Shown here in pieces: positions 5,812 to 6,552 of a stretch of 6,552 nucleotides of DNA. Under the pieces are notes generated by a model. That model ran no database searches, was not told the DNA's origin, and was given only the letters and a program-made list of their open reading frames with translations. The DNA is from an uncultured Bacteroidales bacterium (lineage in GTDB: Bacteria; Bacteroidota; Bacteroidia; Bacteroidales; Paludibacteraceae): NCBI GenBank assembly GCA_946615455.1, contig CAMOHN010000057.1, positions 1 through 6,552 on the forward strand, written 5' to 3'. Numbering within the stretch: position 1 is the stretch's first letter; every line of letters begins with the position of its first letter. The position numbers and the translations under genes are program-made.

Positions 5812-6552
5812 AAGCACTCATGTTTGGTTGGGAGTTTCCGCCGCATATCTTGGGCGGATTAGGCACAGCGAGTTATGGCCTGACTCACGGTTTGGCAGAG
5901 CAGAAAGATATGGAGATTCTGTTTGTGTTGCCTCGTCCGTGGGGTGACGAAGACCAGTCTTTTCTGCGTATCATCGGAGCCAACAGCGTGGATGTGCCCG
6001 GTCGCGGACGCATCGAGTTCTCCGGTCGCTATCCCGACAATCTGTTGGAAGAGATTGAGAACTACCGCCAGGTGGCAGCCGTGTTGGCGCAGCGTGAGCA
6101 GTTTGATGTCATTCACTCGCACGACTGGCTGACTTATCCGGCCGGTGTGACCGCCAAGCAACTGACCGGCAAACCGTTGGTTATCCATGTGCATGCCACC
6201 GACTTTGACCGCTCGCGCGGACAGGTCAATCCCACCGTCTTTGCCATTGAGAAACAAGGCATGGACGCAGCCGATCACATCATGTGCGTGAGCAACCTGA
6301 CACGCCGCACGGTCATCGACAAGTACGGACAGCCCGAATATAAGGTTTCCACTGTGCACAATGCCGTTTTCCCCTTGGACAATCCCGACGAGTTTGTGCG
6401 CCACCCGCGCAAAGACCATTTGGTCACTTTCCTTGGACGAATCACCATGCAGAAAGGTCCCGAGTACTTCATCGAGGCTGCGGCTCGCGTGCTGCAACGC
6501 ACTGACAATGTGCGTTTTGTCATGGCAGGTAGCGGCGACAAAATGCAGGAGA
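5808..6552 (+). CDS. Glycosyltransferase family 4, glycogen-synthase-like (5' part, runs off window)
   Basis: The ATG at 5808 overlaps the TGA of the debranching enzyme (ATGA), which indicates translational coupling. The frame stays open for 248 codons to the window end, covering the N-terminal GT-B domain and the start of the donor domain. Motifs are Glu-Phe-Pro-Pro at 9-12 with the glycine loop G16-G-L-G-T, H103-S-H-D-W, H127-V-H-A-T-D, V161-S-N-L-T, V183-H-N-A-V, L209-G-R-I-T-M-Q-K-G with R211 and K216 as likely donor phosphate contacts, and G241-S-G-D. This pattern is that of GT4 proteins often annotated as glycogen synthase beside debranching enzymes in Bacteroidales. It would extend alpha-1,4-glucan from UDP- or ADP-glucose. 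The E-x7-E motif and roughly the last third of the protein lie outside the window. Other GT4 roles (for example trehalose or sucrose synthesis) cannot be excluded by motif alone. A GH57 amylase-like gene is often the next neighbour in this phylum. Confidence 0.88.
   Translation, partial: MKALMFGWEFPPHILGGLGTASYGLTHGLAEQKDMEILFVLPRPWGDEDQSFLRIIGANSVDVPGRGRIEFSGRYPDNLLEEIENYRQVAAVLAQREQFDVIHSHDWLTYPAGVTAKQLTGKPLVIHVHATDFDRSRGQVNPTVFAIEKQGMDAADHIMCVSNLTRRTVIDKYGQPEYKVSTVHNAVFPLDNPDEFVRHPRKDHLVTFLGRITMQKGPEYFIEAAARVLQRTDNVRFVMAGSGDKMQE

Noticed and set aside
5859..6497. 212-codon minus-strand open frame opposite the GT4 glycogen-synthase-like gene
   Set aside because: Also in codon register with the sense gene and explained by the same codon avoidance; the sense frame carries clear GT4 motifs.
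1..6552. CRISPR array, tRNA/rRNA, insertion sequence or phage genes
   Set aside because: No regularly spaced repeats, RNA gene landmarks, terminal inverted repeats or transposase/integrase motifs were seen; the window is almost fully occupied by carbohydrate-metabolism genes.

Overview
The window looks like part of a Bacteroidota chromosome, most likely the order Bacteroidales (Prevotella/Bacteroides-like). The main reasons are a promoter of the Bacteroidetes type (TTTG, 21 nt, then TATATTTG) in the only real intergenic gap, start codons preceded by A-rich stretches rather than Shine-Dalgarno sequences, and a glycogen debranching enzyme and GT4 glycogen-synthase-like pair of the form found in that phylum. 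The genus is not certain. All genes lie on the + strand, and base composition looks even across the window. I see no RNA gene, mobile element or CRISPR array.

Left block (1-2572): the last 22 codons of an unidentified gene, a polytopic membrane protein that resembles GT-C glycosyltransferases (91-1566), and a small soluble GT4-type glycosyltransferase (1583-2572). Gaps are 21 and 16 bases, so these are probably one transcript and the 3' end of a surface polysaccharide (capsule/exopolysaccharide/glycan) locus.

Middle (2573-2679): a 107-base intergenic region with a direct repeat of A-tracts ten bases apart, a good Bacteroidetes promoter, and an 8-bp perfect hairpin that begins about where transcription should start.

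Right block (2680 to window end): mannose-1-phosphate guanylyltransferase (GDP-mannose synthesis), a 657-aa glycogen debranching enzyme family protein, and the first 248 codons of a GT4 glycogen-synthase-like glycosyltransferase. Spacing is 12 bases, then a 4-base ATGA overlap, so this is very likely one operon driven by the promoter at 2590-2622. It joins a nucleotide-sugar gene for glycan building to storage-glucan metabolism.

The points most worth checking are the altered conserved motifs in the catalytic domain of the debranching enzyme, the pairing of manC with glycogen genes, and the hairpin at the predicted transcript 5' end. No clearly new system is visible. The region is mostly recognisable carbohydrate metabolism with some unusual details.
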